Below are positions 43,509-51,420 of a stretch of 56,389 nt of DNA, piece after piece. The first letter of the stretch is position 1, and the number at the start of each line of letters is the position of its first letter. The DNA lies in IMG/VR virus record IMGVR_UViG_3300035183_000021, positions 1 through 56,389 of that record. The stretch is one strand, 5' to 3'. The stretch is from a virus. A program made the translations under genes and the position numbers. Under the pieces are notes generated by a model, which saw only the letters and a program-made list of their open reading frames with translations, was not told the DNA's origin and made no database searches.

Positions 43509-43572
43509 GATGACTCCTTTCAAAAGCGTGATATACTCCCTTAGCCCCGCCGGAGATAGCATCTCCGGCCCG

Positions 43573-43602
43573 ACGCCCTCCCCGTGAGGGCGTTTCTTTT
43601 TT
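43573..43602 (+). terminator. Rightward terminator inside the leftward operon
   Basis: ACGCCCTC and GAGGGCGT form an 8-bp stem followed by TTCTTTTTT on the plus strand. A second 8-bp hairpin (CCGGAGAT / ATCTCCGG, 43550-43568) lies just left of it. The polarity is opposite to the surrounding genes, so it may block antisense transcription. The paired hairpins could also mark mRNA processing of the leftward transcript. Confidence 0.6.
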
Positions 43603-43811
43603 CAGAACAGCCTCAACAACAGCCGCCGCCACCACGTATCGGCACGCACTAAACGCCATCCCTGCTCTTGGGCGGCCCAGCTTGGATGGAATACCCCCGT
43701 AGCTATGTCAAGTACGGCGTGATGACCCGGCAAAACTGCACAACGCATATCATGAAACGCCACTGGTCCGTAATATTGAATGGTTGGTTCACGTGGTTTA
43801 TCATTAGACAT
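43602..43811 (-). CDS. Small hypothetical protein next to the tRNA
   Basis: 69 residues (QYYGPVAFHDMRCAVLPGHHA and a basic WWRRLLLRLF end). An AGGAGG-like site precedes the ATG at 43811. It lies between the tRNA gene and the paired hairpins. No family recognised. Confidence 0.6.
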   Translation of the reverse strand: MSNDKPREPTIQYYGPVAFHDMRCAVLPGHHAVLDIATGVFHPSWAAQEQGWRLVRADTWWRRLLLRLF

Positions 43812-43831
43812 GATACCTCCTTAGAGAAGAG

Positions 43832-43905
43832 TGGGCCTGGTAGGGCTCGAACCTACGACCAAAGGATTATGAGTCCTCCGCTCTAACCGACTGAGCTACA
43901 GGCCC
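43832..43905 (-). tRNA. tRNA with CAT anticodon, probably tRNA-Ile2
   Basis: 74 bases fold as a full cloverleaf: acceptor GGGCCTG pairs with CAGGCCC, the D-arm is TAGCTCAGTCGGTTAGAGC, the anticodon loop CTCATAA lies on a 5-bp stem, and GTTCGAGCC forms the T-loop. The discriminator is A, and CCA is not encoded. The CAT anticodon could be Met or lysidine-modified Ile. The variable region TTTGGTCG resembles bacterial ileX-type tRNA, favouring Ile2 that reads AUA. Confidence 0.88.
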
Positions 43906-43920
43906 GATGATGTAATTCAA

Positions 43921-44172
43921 TTACTCCGGTGCCGATGGCGTAAGTGGAGCCCAATGTGTCGGGTTGGGATCGGTAGAGAATACAGCATCGACAATCCACT
44001 TCTCACCGTCCCAGAACACATAGCACTCAGCCCACCTCCATCCCTCGACCCAGGGTCCATCTTCTTCAAACACCTCCACCCGGAGACCAATGAAAACCCG
44101 GCCTTTCTCAAAAAGCCATACAGGTTCCTCAGTCGCCGGAAGGCGTATTTTGGTTTGGGTCCATATAGTCAC
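43921..44172 (-). CDS. DUF551-like small protein
   Basis: 83 residues starting at GTG 44172 (GGAG 6 bases upstream); GTG 44175 is too close to the site. It is Trp-rich and ends NPTHWAPLTPSAPE, like the THW-PL ending of DUF551 proteins common in phages. Function unknown. Confidence 0.6.
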   Translation of the reverse strand: MTIWTQTKIRLPATEEPVWLFEKGRVFIGLRVEVFEEDGPWVEGWRWAECYVFWDGEKWIVDAVFSTDPNPTHWAPLTPSAPE

Positions 44173-44375
44173 CACTTACTCCTTTCGTTCTCGCCATACA
44201 TCCATGCCAGAATCAGTCGTGCAATTTCAGGCAACTCATGTTTTGCAGCCACCCCACCGCCGGGAAGTGCGTACACACCATGCACCGGTTCAAACGTACC
44301 CCTCCTGCGTACCATCAATGGCATGAATCGAATCCCATGCAAGCTCACGCTACCATCTTTGTTTTCCAGCATCAT
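44169..44375 (-). CDS. Hypothetical small protein
   Basis: 68 residues (FMPLMVRRRGTFEPVHGVYAL segment), with GGGGGAG upstream of the ATG. It overlaps both neighbouring genes by a few bases, in a chain of coupled small genes. Unrecognised. Confidence 0.55.
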   Translation of the reverse strand: MMLENKDGSVSLHGIRFMPLMVRRRGTFEPVHGVYALPGGGVAAKHELPEIARLILAWMYGENERSKW

Positions 44376-44532
44376 TTTTTACTCCCCCAAAATCTCGCGG
44401 CTCTGTCACACTAGTAACAGTTCCACAAATGTCACACTTCCCAATATGCCAACAGGCCACACCACAAGGGCGGCGACCATATTTCTCCCCGCAAGAAGCA
44501 CAGACCCATTCAATTAGTTTTTCACGTCTCAT
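44350..44532 (-). CDS. Zinc-ribbon-like small protein
   Basis: 60 residues with a CASC pair at residues 11-14 and CDIC at about 33-36, plus Cys23 and Cys27, suggesting a zinc ribbon. AGGAG and a second GGAGG lie upstream of the ATG. It overlaps both neighbours. Possible nucleic acid or protein binder; no named family. Confidence 0.6.
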   Translation of the reverse strand: MRREKLIEWVCASCGEKYGRRPCGVACWHIGKCDICGTVTSVTEPRDFGGVKNDAGKQRW

Positions 44533-44753
44533 TCGCTCCTATTCCTCCTATTGTTCCTACTCCACCTGAAATTCGTCAGAGTCTCCACAATGCGGTTACA
44601 CTCCGCTGCTGTAATTGCAAACGCAGCGCCCGATTCGTTAAGCATTTTGAATAGCTTGCTAAAATGCTCGATACCGAAGTCAATCTCCGTATCGCTGAGC
44701 GGCTCACCGGCAACGACTTTTCCGTAAATCATGGCAGGGGAAATCTTTTCCAT
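44529..44753 (-). CDS. Hypothetical small helical protein
   Basis: 74 residues, mostly helical (SDTEIDFGIEHFSKLFKMLNE), with a basic Arg/Asn-rich end. It overlaps the zinc-ribbon gene by 4 bases. Function unknown. Confidence 0.55.
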   Translation of the reverse strand: MEKISPAMIYGKVVAGEPLSDTEIDFGIEHFSKLFKMLNESGAAFAITAAECNRIVETLTNFRWSRNNRRNRSE

Positions 44754-44765
44754 TTTGACCTCCGT

Positions 44766-45128
44766 TTATTTGTTAACCCAATACGTTGGCACCCAACCCA
44801 TTGTTGCGGCGAACTCCAGCGCATCCTTGCCGAGTATCGCTTCGGCCCGTTCCTTAGCGTATGCCGTCGCCCGCTCACCGCCAATACCGGCAAGCATGAA
44901 ACACTCAGCAAGTTCCGCACGCTGTAGCTGCATCGCGGCATCGATTGCCTGTTGCAGCCCATCGCTTAGCATTTTCTCTACCGGGTTGACTTTCCATTCC
45001 GAAGACCTGTCAGCGGCGCGAACCCCACTATCGCGCAGTCGGATGAGCATGTTAAGGTATCCGTCCCAAAATTTAGCGCGTTCAATAACACGCTGCTCAA
45101 GTTCTTTGATAGCATCTGCTTTACTCAT
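44766..45128 (-). CDS. Hypothetical protein
   Basis: 120 residues, helical and charged (KELEQRVIERAKFWDGYLNML). AAGGAG lies upstream of the ATG, which overlaps the preceding gene's end by 4 bases. No recognised domain. Confidence 0.55.
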   Translation of the reverse strand: MSKADAIKELEQRVIERAKFWDGYLNMLIRLRDSGVRAADRSSEWKVNPVEKMLSDGLQQAIDAAMQLQRAELAECFMLAGIGGERATAYAKERAEAILGKDALEFAATMGWVPTYWVNK

Positions 45129-45340
45129 GGCCTGTCTCCTTTTTCCAATTCAGCAACCAATTGTTCAGCATAGCGGACCGCTTCCTCCAAAGTGTCGAAA
45201 TCTGCCTCACACTGCCATTCGTCTTCATCGCAGCGAAGGTACACACTGAAAAAATCAGGGGCGCTGTCGTCCACTTCGCAAATCATGCCGGGATATTCAC
45301 GCACCCCACAAACTTGCACAACATCAGATATTTTAATCAT
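45125..45340 (-). CDS. Hypothetical acidic protein
   Basis: 71 residues from ATG 45340, just after the dUTPase stop; an upstream ATG at 45367 lies inside the dUTPase gene. It is acidic, with a CEVDDSAPDFFSVYLRCDEDEWQ segment and a helical end. Unrecognised. Confidence 0.55.
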   Translation of the reverse strand: MIKISDVVQVCGVREYPGMICEVDDSAPDFFSVYLRCDEDEWQCEADFDTLEEAVRYAEQLVAELEKGDRP

Positions 45341-45341
45341 C

Positions 45342-45821
45342 TCAAACCCCCGTGCTTCCAAAACCATTTACCCCACGATCTGTTTCTGACAGATCATCTA
45401 CCTCCTCAAATTGCACCCGTGGGACTTCGCAGATATACGCCTGCGCGATTCGGTCGCCGGGTTTTATAAGCATTGAATGATACCCGCCCACAGACGGCCA
45501 GCAGTTCAGCAGCACCTTAACTTCCCCACGGAAGTCTGAATCAATGACGCCGGGGAACACTTCAATATTATGCTTAAAAGCAAGGCCACTGCGGGACGCA
45601 ATCCGCATCATGTACCCATGCGGAATCTCAAACGCCAGACCAGTGCCGACAATGATCTGTTTTCCTGGGTATAGCAGCCCCCCGGCTCGCGCCTCATCAA
45701 CGACAGTCGCCGCATACAGGTCAAAACATGCGGCACCATCTGTCGCATAGGTCGGCATAATCGCATCGGGATGCAGCCGTTTCACTTTGATTTTCAGCAG
45801 TTTTTTCACTTCGGTTTGCAT
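45342..45821 (-). CDS. dut: dUTPase
   Basis: 159 residues with the five trimeric dUTPase motifs: YATDGAACFDLYA (I), ASRSGLAFKHNI (II), GVIDSDFRGEVKV (III), PGDRIAQAYI (IV) and the glycine-rich GVNGFGSTGV (V). It hydrolyses dUTP to dUMP and pyrophosphate, keeping uracil out of phage DNA. GAGGAG precedes the ATG. Confidence 0.93.
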   Translation of the reverse strand: MQTEVKKLLKIKVKRLHPDAIMPTYATDGAACFDLYAATVVDEARAGGLLYPGKQIIVGTGLAFEIPHGYMMRIASRSGLAFKHNIEVFPGVIDSDFRGEVKVLLNCWPSVGGYHSMLIKPGDRIAQAYICEVPRVQFEEVDDLSETDRGVNGFGSTGV

Positions 45822-45836
45822 GTCAACTCCTCCTAA

Positions 45837-46109
45837 TTAAGATTCAATTGCATACACTTTTACTCGTCGAGCTTGCGCTAGAGCATCTTGTAATTCTTCA
45901 AGATGTGCTTTGACAATCTTCTTATGGGTCTCTTCGTAGCTTTTTACCCACTCGACATACCGTGCAATAGCCGCACGAGCTTTCTTGCCAGTAAGAACAC
46001 CATATAGCACCCCGTCGTCTGTAATAAGACACATAAACGTGACCTCTGTCGGAGTCTGCCAAAGCTCAAAATGTTTACCATCAAGAACGCAACGCAAATG
46101 ATATTTCAT
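45837..46109 (-). CDS. Hypothetical protein
   Basis: 90 residues: a small beta-rich N-terminal part (MKYHLRCVLDGKHFELWQTP), then a long charged helix (about 50-85). Its ATG abuts the upstream gene's stop. GAGG lies upstream. No family recognised. Confidence 0.55.
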   Translation of the reverse strand: MKYHLRCVLDGKHFELWQTPTEVTFMCLITDDGVLYGVLTGKKARAAIARYVEWVKSYEETHKKIVKAHLEELQDALAQARRVKVYAIES

Positions 46110-46489
46110 TACTCACCTCCTACAAACACACCAAACTTTTCCCGGAGCGGCCTACTCAACCGCCTGCACACATCATCCACCGCCTCAAGAGTTTTTTCCA
46201 CCGTGGGCTGTCTGGTAGGAGCCAGAAACGTCACCTCTGCGGTTTTGGCAAATGCCTCCAGCAGCTCAGGCGGATATTCATTGTTTTTGATGCAGTGATA
46301 CAGGAACGTAACCCACTTGTCGTGTTCCCAATGGGGGGCGTCCCATTCTTGTTTGCCTCTACGCTGAGCCGCGACCTTATCGCAGACAGTCTGTAGTACC
46401 CCGAGTTTAGCCCGGACTTTCATACCATACTTGAACTGCCGCAGTGCGCGTAGCCATTCACGACGTTTAGCCTTGTCGATTTTGGGCAT
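46109..46489 (-). CDS. Hypothetical basic helical protein
   Basis: 126 residues with a strongly basic N-terminus (KIDKAKRREWLRALRQFKYG) and an HWEHDKWVTFLYHCIKNNEYP segment. It starts directly after the preceding gene. Function unknown; the basic character could suit nucleic acid binding. Confidence 0.55.
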   Translation of the reverse strand: MPKIDKAKRREWLRALRQFKYGMKVRAKLGVLQTVCDKVAAQRRGKQEWDAPHWEHDKWVTFLYHCIKNNEYPPELLEAFAKTAEVTFLAPTRQPTVEKTLEAVDDVCRRLSRPLREKFGVFVGGE

Positions 46490-46490
46490 A

Positions 46491-47135
46491 TCACACCCCC
46501 AGCTTGGCAGCGGTAAGCATTGCGGTTAGCATGTCCATATCAACATCTGGGCGCACCTTGAGTCTGATCCTACCTGTAGAGGAGTCGAGTTGTTCTCTTA
46601 TATTTCTAGGTACCAATTCCCGTAAAGGCGGCCATGCTTCGCACGCTTGATTAAGCGTAGTGTAAGTATCGAGGATTGCCCTTACCGACGAAACAAACTT
46701 CCTTTGCCGAGCAATTGCTTCCTCAACTCGCTTTTGTTTGACGGATACTTCAGCAAATAACTCGTCCCATGCCGGGTGGCTTTTAAGGCGTATCGTAGTT
46801 CCGGTCCAAACTGTCAGCTTTACATGTTCACTAGCCAACTCAGTGTCAGGAAACTGATGTGGCCATGGTTGCGGTGTCGTGAAGGAAAACGGCAAATTAC
46901 AATCTAAATCTCCAATCCTCCGAACAGTAAAATCCCGCACCGTTATAGACCACCCAACAGGAAGCTGATCAACAAGCGGTCGAATACTGCCAAACAACGT
47001 ATCGTAAATACGCTGCCCCCATGAGTTATCCACTTTTGCCATTTCCTTTGCCGCTGCTACAGCGGGAGCCATTCGCTCATAGGCTGCGTCAGTTATACGA
47101 GTCTTCAAATCTCTTGAAAGACGAATTGTTGCCAT
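46491..47135 (-). CDS. Possible Nmad5-like protein
   Basis: 214 residues from ATG 47135, with GGAGG just upstream. The start (MATIRLSRDLKTRITDAAYE) and overall layout recall proteins annotated as nucleotide modification-associated domain 5, from memory. No catalytic motif confirms this, and no base-modification partner is evident nearby. It overlaps the upstream gene's end by 47 bases. Treat the name as tentative. Confidence 0.45.
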   Translation of the reverse strand: MATIRLSRDLKTRITDAAYERMAPAVAAAKEMAKVDNSWGQRIYDTLFGSIRPLVDQLPVGWSITVRDFTVRRIGDLDCNLPFSFTTPQPWPHQFPDTELASEHVKLTVWTGTTIRLKSHPAWDELFAEVSVKQKRVEEAIARQRKFVSSVRAILDTYTTLNQACEAWPPLRELVPRNIREQLDSSTGRIRLKVRPDVDMDMLTAMLTAAKLGV

Positions 47136-47556
47136 ACTTCCTCCAAATTTCGTTGACGATGCAACTGACTTTTTTAACCGCACGTTGCCTGATTTCTTTG
47201 GCGCTGTATTTCGACAGTGCGATGAGTAATACCTCATCCTTGAATACATCGCCGGTGCCACACCGAGATAAGAAATGCCTCCTACCTTGCTCTGGTAAAT
47301 CAAATTTGAAGTTAGTTACCAAAACTTCCCTAGTCCAGATCGTCATTTGCAAAGCGCAGTAATTTGCCCTCGTATATGCGAATAGCGCCGCATCTTCTCC
47401 ATCAGGGTCATATCCCAGATTACGCAAGAATACTTCCCAAGGTCGGACGTAAGCCTCAATATACGAAGAGATTTTGTCTGGCTGGTAACATACCATTCCA
47501 ATTTCTCTTAAAGACGCCTGAATTTCCCGGACAACGCCGGGGTCAAGTGTTCCCAT
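47089..47556 (-). CDS. Hypothetical protein
   Basis: 155 residues, with a GGAGGAAG site before the ATG. Helical N-terminal half (VREIQASLREIGMVC) and a Cys-bearing C-terminus. Its end overlaps the next gene. No domain recognised. Confidence 0.55.
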   Translation of the reverse strand: MGTLDPGVVREIQASLREIGMVCYQPDKISSYIEAYVRPWEVFLRNLGYDPDGEDAALFAYTRANYCALQMTIWTREVLVTNFKFDLPEQGRRHFLSRCGTGDVFKDEVLLIALSKYSAKEIRQRAVKKVSCIVNEIWRKYGNNSSFKRFEDSYN

Positions 47557-47565
47557 ACTTCCTCC

Positions 47566-48669
47566 TCAATCCATCTTCACCACTTCCCCGAAGGGCACTT
47601 CGCCATTTTCCGTTGTGACCCACAACACCGGGACGTTCGGCTCCTCGCCAAACGAGCTACACTCCAGGTCGGTAAGGAACACGATAGCCACCGGTTCGAT
47701 GTTCTGTTCCGCGATCCACTTGAACACGGGAGCAAAATCAGTCCCACCACCACCGTGAAGCTGAAGGTTAAGGTTATCGTGCTGTTCGTAGCTCTCAGTA
47801 TGGCAGACTTCGCTATCGAAGTACACCACGTGAATGCGGGACGGCATCAGGTCTTCCTTGACCCGCTTAATCTCAGCCGCGAATTGATTGAGTGTATGCT
47901 GGTCAATGGAGCCGGAACAGTCGATGGCGAATACGATCTCGCCCATTGTCTCGCCACTGACACTAGGCAGGTACAGCCCCTGCGAGACAAACCGGCGGTT
48001 GAACCGGGCAAAGGATCGCTCGTCGTTACGGCACTTGACAAGGAACCGATACAGCACGTCCCGCCAGTCAACCCTGGGTTGTAACACCTCATCCACAAAC
48101 CGGCGCAAGCCAGCGGATAGCTTGCCCATCATCTTGGCCGCCTGCGCAGCCTGGGCCACCTTCACTTTCCACTCTGCCATGGCCTGCGCCTGTTCAGCGG
48201 GACTGCCTTCACCATCCTCGCAATTATCCAGCAGCCCATCGGTACCAGCGGCTTCGTTTTGTTCCGGCAGGATGTCGTAGATACCCTCACTAGTCCCACC
48301 CCCAGCGGCGTAGATGTTGGGATCATACAACCCCACCTTGGGCATCTTGCCGATGCCCTCGTCTATCAACAACTTGTTGATTACGTAATCCGCCGCCATG
48401 TTCCACCGCCTAACCTGCCTACTACCACGGCGATAGTTATGCTCCAGCATGGGGTGGAAACACTCGTGGGCCACGAGGAACTTGAGCTCTTCGTCGGTTA
48501 GTTCCTCAACAAACTTGGGATTGAACTTGACCCGTTTGCCATTCGTCGCCGCTGTCGGAATGCTGTCATCGAACTCGAACGGCATGGACAGGGCGATAGA
48601 CCCCACAAAGGGGTGCTCAAGGATCAGGGCGGTTTTGGCTTTTGCCAGTTTGATTTCCAGCTTGTTCAT
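47566..48669 (-). CDS. DUF2201/VWA-type metallopeptidase-like protein
   Basis: 367 residues from ATG 48669 (AGGAGG upstream). An N-terminal metallopeptidase-like domain has AHECFHPMLEH (HExxH at 68-72). A C-terminal von Willebrand A domain carries the MIDAS motif DCSGS (Asp250, Ser252, Ser254). This matches VWA-like/DUF2201 proteins, usually partnered with MoxR ATPases. Together with the ATPase at 49853 and DUF3150 at 48991 it forms a chaperone-like module, role in the phage unknown. Confidence 0.85.
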   Translation of the reverse strand: MNKLEIKLAKAKTALILEHPFVGSIALSMPFEFDDSIPTAATNGKRVKFNPKFVEELTDEELKFLVAHECFHPMLEHNYRRGSRQVRRWNMAADYVINKLLIDEGIGKMPKVGLYDPNIYAAGGGTSEGIYDILPEQNEAAGTDGLLDNCEDGEGSPAEQAQAMAEWKVKVAQAAQAAKMMGKLSAGLRRFVDEVLQPRVDWRDVLYRFLVKCRNDERSFARFNRRFVSQGLYLPSVSGETMGEIVFAIDCSGSIDQHTLNQFAAEIKRVKEDLMPSRIHVVYFDSEVCHTESYEQHDNLNLQLHGGGGTDFAPVFKWIAEQNIEPVAIVFLTDLECSSFGEEPNVPVLWVTTENGEVPFGEVVKMD

Positions 48670-48686
48670 CTCTTCCTCCTTGTAGC

Positions 48687-48980
48687 TTAATTTTTCGGCC
48701 ACACCGTGATCACATATTGGGTGATCTCAGCATCGTCATCCAGCTCATACCCCAAGGCACGTGTTCGCTGTATCACCTCTGGACTACCCGCCTTGGAATT
48801 CCGCAGTTCCTTGGCCGTCACCGTTAGTGCGCCTTGGAGACCACCGCGCCACATAATGCGGTACCCATTGTCCCGAAGGGCGCGGATGGCGGCTATCTTT
48901 GAGTCCCGCTCCAAAGGGAGCGGGGGTGCAGGTTCGCTCCAGTCATACCCCGTTAGGATGGGATACACGATTGCTTTCAT
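48687..48980 (-). CDS. Hypothetical protein inside the MoxR/VWA module
   Basis: 97 residues from ATG 48980 (GGAGG 5 bases upstream). It has a small alpha-beta pattern (IAAIRALRDNGYRIMWRGG). Position between the VWA and DUF3150 genes suggests it belongs to that module. Unrecognised. Confidence 0.55.
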   Translation of the reverse strand: MKAIVYPILTGYDWSEPAPPLPLERDSKIAAIRALRDNGYRIMWRGGLQGALTVTAKELRNSKAGSPEVIQRTRALGYELDDDAEITQYVITVWPKN

Positions 48981-48990
48981 ACCCACCTCC

Positions 48991-49839
48991 TCACAAGTTA
49001 CCCATGAACGCGCCCATCGCGTCCATAATCCGCTTAGCTTCCTCAGCCGTATTCCGCCGCAGGTCGGGATCGCTCCGCAGTGCGTCAGGCTGTTTGATCA
49101 GGGATGCCTCCACCTGTTGCCGCATCGCTTCCAAATGCGGGTCGTCGGCGAAGTTCAGCCGGGGCAGCAAGGCGCAGAGCTCTTTGGCATTCTCAATCAT
49201 CGAGTCACGGAAAATCGCCTCAGGATCAGACAGCTTTTCGGCGATATGCTTCACCCGCTCATACAGCCGCTGCCATATATCCCGCAACGCCGCTTGTTCC
49301 GCTTCCTTCACCCGCCTCTCAACATCCTGTTGAATGCGGGTCAGCTCATCGGACGCGATACTCACCCTGAAGTCTGACGTGGGTACAGGGAACACGGCCA
49401 GATCAATCTTGAACTTCCGCTCCAGCTCTGCCACGGTGGGGTAATCCGCCGGGTCATACAGCCCACCCAGAACCCGCTGCGCATCCAGGCGCATCTGGTC
49501 GTAGCTGTTGAGGAAATCCTGCACCAATTGCTCCCATTCAGCTTTCTCCTTGCGGAAATCCGTCATGAAGGCAAGGTAGTTTGCCGTAGGCAGCATCATG
49601 GTACCGTCCAGTCCCCACGGGAGGGTGTTTTGGTAATACTTGGTGCGGATGTAGGTCGTCTTCTTGTGAATCCGGTCCAGCTTGTCGTTCATTGGCAAGA
49701 GGGCCTTGTTAAACCGGCCAGCAGCCGACGTTGCCCCATGGGCAGACACCACCTCCTGCGAAGCCCGTTTGTCATACTTGCGGGCGGTCCACTGAGAGAT
49801 ATGCAGTTGAACGAGAAGCGCGCGGTCGTTGAGATTCAT
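48991..49839 (-). CDS. DUF3150 family protein
   Basis: 282 residues from ATG 49839 (AAGGAG upstream). DUF3150 features: QWTARKYDKRASQEV, AHGATSAAGRFNKALL, NTLPWGLDGTMMLP and FPVPTSDFRV, followed by long helices. DUF3150 proteins typically sit between a MoxR ATPase and a VWA protein, exactly as here. Biochemical role not established. Confidence 0.75.
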   Translation of the reverse strand: MNLNDRALLVQLHISQWTARKYDKRASQEVVSAHGATSAAGRFNKALLPMNDKLDRIHKKTTYIRTKYYQNTLPWGLDGTMMLPTANYLAFMTDFRKEKAEWEQLVQDFLNSYDQMRLDAQRVLGGLYDPADYPTVAELERKFKIDLAVFPVPTSDFRVSIASDELTRIQQDVERRVKEAEQAALRDIWQRLYERVKHIAEKLSDPEAIFRDSMIENAKELCALLPRLNFADDPHLEAMRQQVEASLIKQPDALRSDPDLRRNTAEEAKRIMDAMGAFMGNL

Positions 49840-49852
49840 GGTAGTCTCCTTG

Positions 49853-50842
49853 TTAAAACAGAACATTTTGGTGATTGATCGCCCACCGGGTGAATGCCTG
49901 GGTATTCGCCAAGGCCGGGTCCCGTCTGGCTGCATGGCTGATGGTGAGTACTGAGAACTCCGGGGGCATCCGCTCGGCGTACTGCACCACCCGCTCAAAG
50001 TTACTCTCAGTTGCCCTGCTTGCCAAGGCCCCTGACAGAGCGTAGAGCGTAGCGGGATCGGTGGGAACCTCCGCCGTGGCCGGGTTGAGCAGGATGGCAT
50101 CCGGGTTGGGCAGCTTCCGGTAAATCCGCAGGAACCCCACGAACTCCGCCGCCGCGCCTTCCCCAACGGCTCCCTTGAAACACTCGAACTCCGCCTCGGC
50201 AGGGACGGTGCCGAGCACGGCGCTCACGCCTTCAACCCACGAACGTGGGGTGGGATTCTGATCCCGTTGGGGGTCGAAGTCATGAAGCAAATTGGGCCGG
50301 AAGCGGATGAAGCTGATCACCTCAGGCTTGACGTTGTGCTCGATGGCCCATGCTGTCCAGTCGTCGATGTGGGTTTCGAGCTCCAGGACAGTCTCACGAT
50401 TGCGAAGGTGGGACAGAATCCGATTAGCCCCGGCGCGGTCAGACTGCCGGTTGCCCGTTGAGACCACCATCCATCCGTCGGGCATGGGGGTACCATGCAG
50501 TGTACGAGCTTGGCAAATGTTAGCCAAAACTTTCTGCAAATCAGGCCCTGCCTGATTTCTGTCATCGAACAGGAGGATACCCCGCTCAGGGGCCTTACCC
50601 TTGACCGGGAACCAGTCGGGGAGCTTGTAGTGGAGCATGTCATCGTCCCCCTTCGGGAACAAAATCCCGAAGTCCTCCACAAGCATCGTCGGCATGTGCC
50701 GCTCGATGCAGGGAACGCCAAGTTCCTCCGCCACCTCGTGGACGATGGTGGTCTTCCCCCCACCGGGCGCGCCTTCGATGCAGACAGTGCGGGTGATGGG
50801 AAAGAGAGACTTCAAGGTTTCCTTGAGAAGCGCAGCGCGCAT
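49853..50842 (-). CDS. MoxR-type AAA+ ATPase
   Basis: 329 residues with Walker A GAPGGGKT (24-31), Walker B GILLFDD and sensor-like VVSTGNRQSDRAGANRI. This is the AAA_5/MoxR class that pairs with VWA proteins to remodel targets. It starts the three-gene MoxR-DUF3150-VWA module. GGAGGC lies upstream of the ATG. Confidence 0.85.
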   Translation of the reverse strand: MRAALLKETLKSLFPITRTVCIEGAPGGGKTTIVHEVAEELGVPCIERHMPTMLVEDFGILFPKGDDDMLHYKLPDWFPVKGKAPERGILLFDDRNQAGPDLQKVLANICQARTLHGTPMPDGWMVVSTGNRQSDRAGANRILSHLRNRETVLELETHIDDWTAWAIEHNVKPEVISFIRFRPNLLHDFDPQRDQNPTPRSWVEGVSAVLGTVPAEAEFECFKGAVGEGAAAEFVGFLRIYRKLPNPDAILLNPATAEVPTDPATLYALSGALASRATESNFERVVQYAERMPPEFSVLTISHAARRDPALANTQAFTRWAINHQNVLF

Positions 50843-50863
50843 GATTGCCTCCTTGGGTTGAAA

Positions 50864-51010
50864 TTACTTGACAAAAACGCACTCATACGAGTGCCGGACC
50901 CCCATAGCATCGGTGTAGGTTTCCCCACACCCCACGGCCCACTCCACCATCAGGATCGCCACGAATGTGGCGAACAGGGCGATAGCAATGACTTCCAGTA
51001 AGACTTTCAT
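50864..51010 (-). CDS. Small membrane protein
   Basis: 48 residues with an N-terminal hydrophobic helix (about 4-26, LLEVIAIALFATFVAILMV) and a short periplasmic or cytoplasmic tail with two Cys. AAGGAGG lies 7 bases before the ATG, which overlaps the upstream stop in an ATGA. The strong site and overlap support a real gene. Function unknown. Confidence 0.65.
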   Translation of the reverse strand: MKVLLEVIAIALFATFVAILMVEWAVGCGETYTDAMGVRHSYECVFVK

Positions 51011-51420
51011 TCGATGACCTCCTTGCAGTATTCGTTAAGTTGTTTGTCCACGATCTTTATGAACTCCTCCCTGAAGTTGATGTGTGAAAACTGTCGCAAC
51101 ACCTCCACCCAGGCCCTAGCCCGGACCTCATCCTTGTAGGGGTTGAAATACCCCACGAATGTTGTGGGATCAGAGTGTTCCCCAGGCATCGGCAGGTATG
51201 AGTGATAATCTACCGTAGGACGCCCAATTGGACCAGTGCGGGTGATCTTGAATGACCAAAACCTCCGGGCATGGGCAATTAACACGGGATTGTCGTACCC
51301 CACCGACGGGAGGAACTTCGCCCAATCGCTTACCCAACCAAACACACTTAGGGAATTACCCTCCAATGGCATGACGGAGACATAAACCCCATTCGGTAGG
51401 AATTTATTCGATGGCTTCAA
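51007..51420 (-). CDS. Paralogue of the next gene, N-terminally shortened
   Basis: The shared core (VYVSVMPLEGNSLSVFGWV, then DWAKFLPSVGY, MPGEHSDPTTF, AWVEVLRQFSHINFREEF) aligns with the 51404-52015 protein. About 45 N-terminal residues of the paralogue are missing. Start uncertain: TTG 51420 lies after AGGAGG (which also codes Glu in the upstream gene); ATG 51462 gives a longer overlap. Some related phage proteins are annotated as antitoxin-like. Confidence 0.55.
   Translation of the reverse strand: MKPSNKFLPNGVYVSVMPLEGNSLSVFGWVSDWAKFLPSVGYDNPVLIAHARRFWSFKITRTGPIGRPTVDYHSYLPMPGEHSDPTTFVGYFNPYKDEVRARAWVEVLRQFSHINFREEFIKIVDKQLNEYCKEVIE

Noticed and set aside
46071-46298. Plus-strand small frames in the leftward small-gene region
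   Set aside because: They have no start signals and are antisense to tightly packed leftward genes with good ribosome binding sites.
50867-50895. Rightward promoter starting with TTGACA
   Set aside because: No -10 match at 16-18 bases, and the motif lies in the 3' end of the leftward 48-codon gene.
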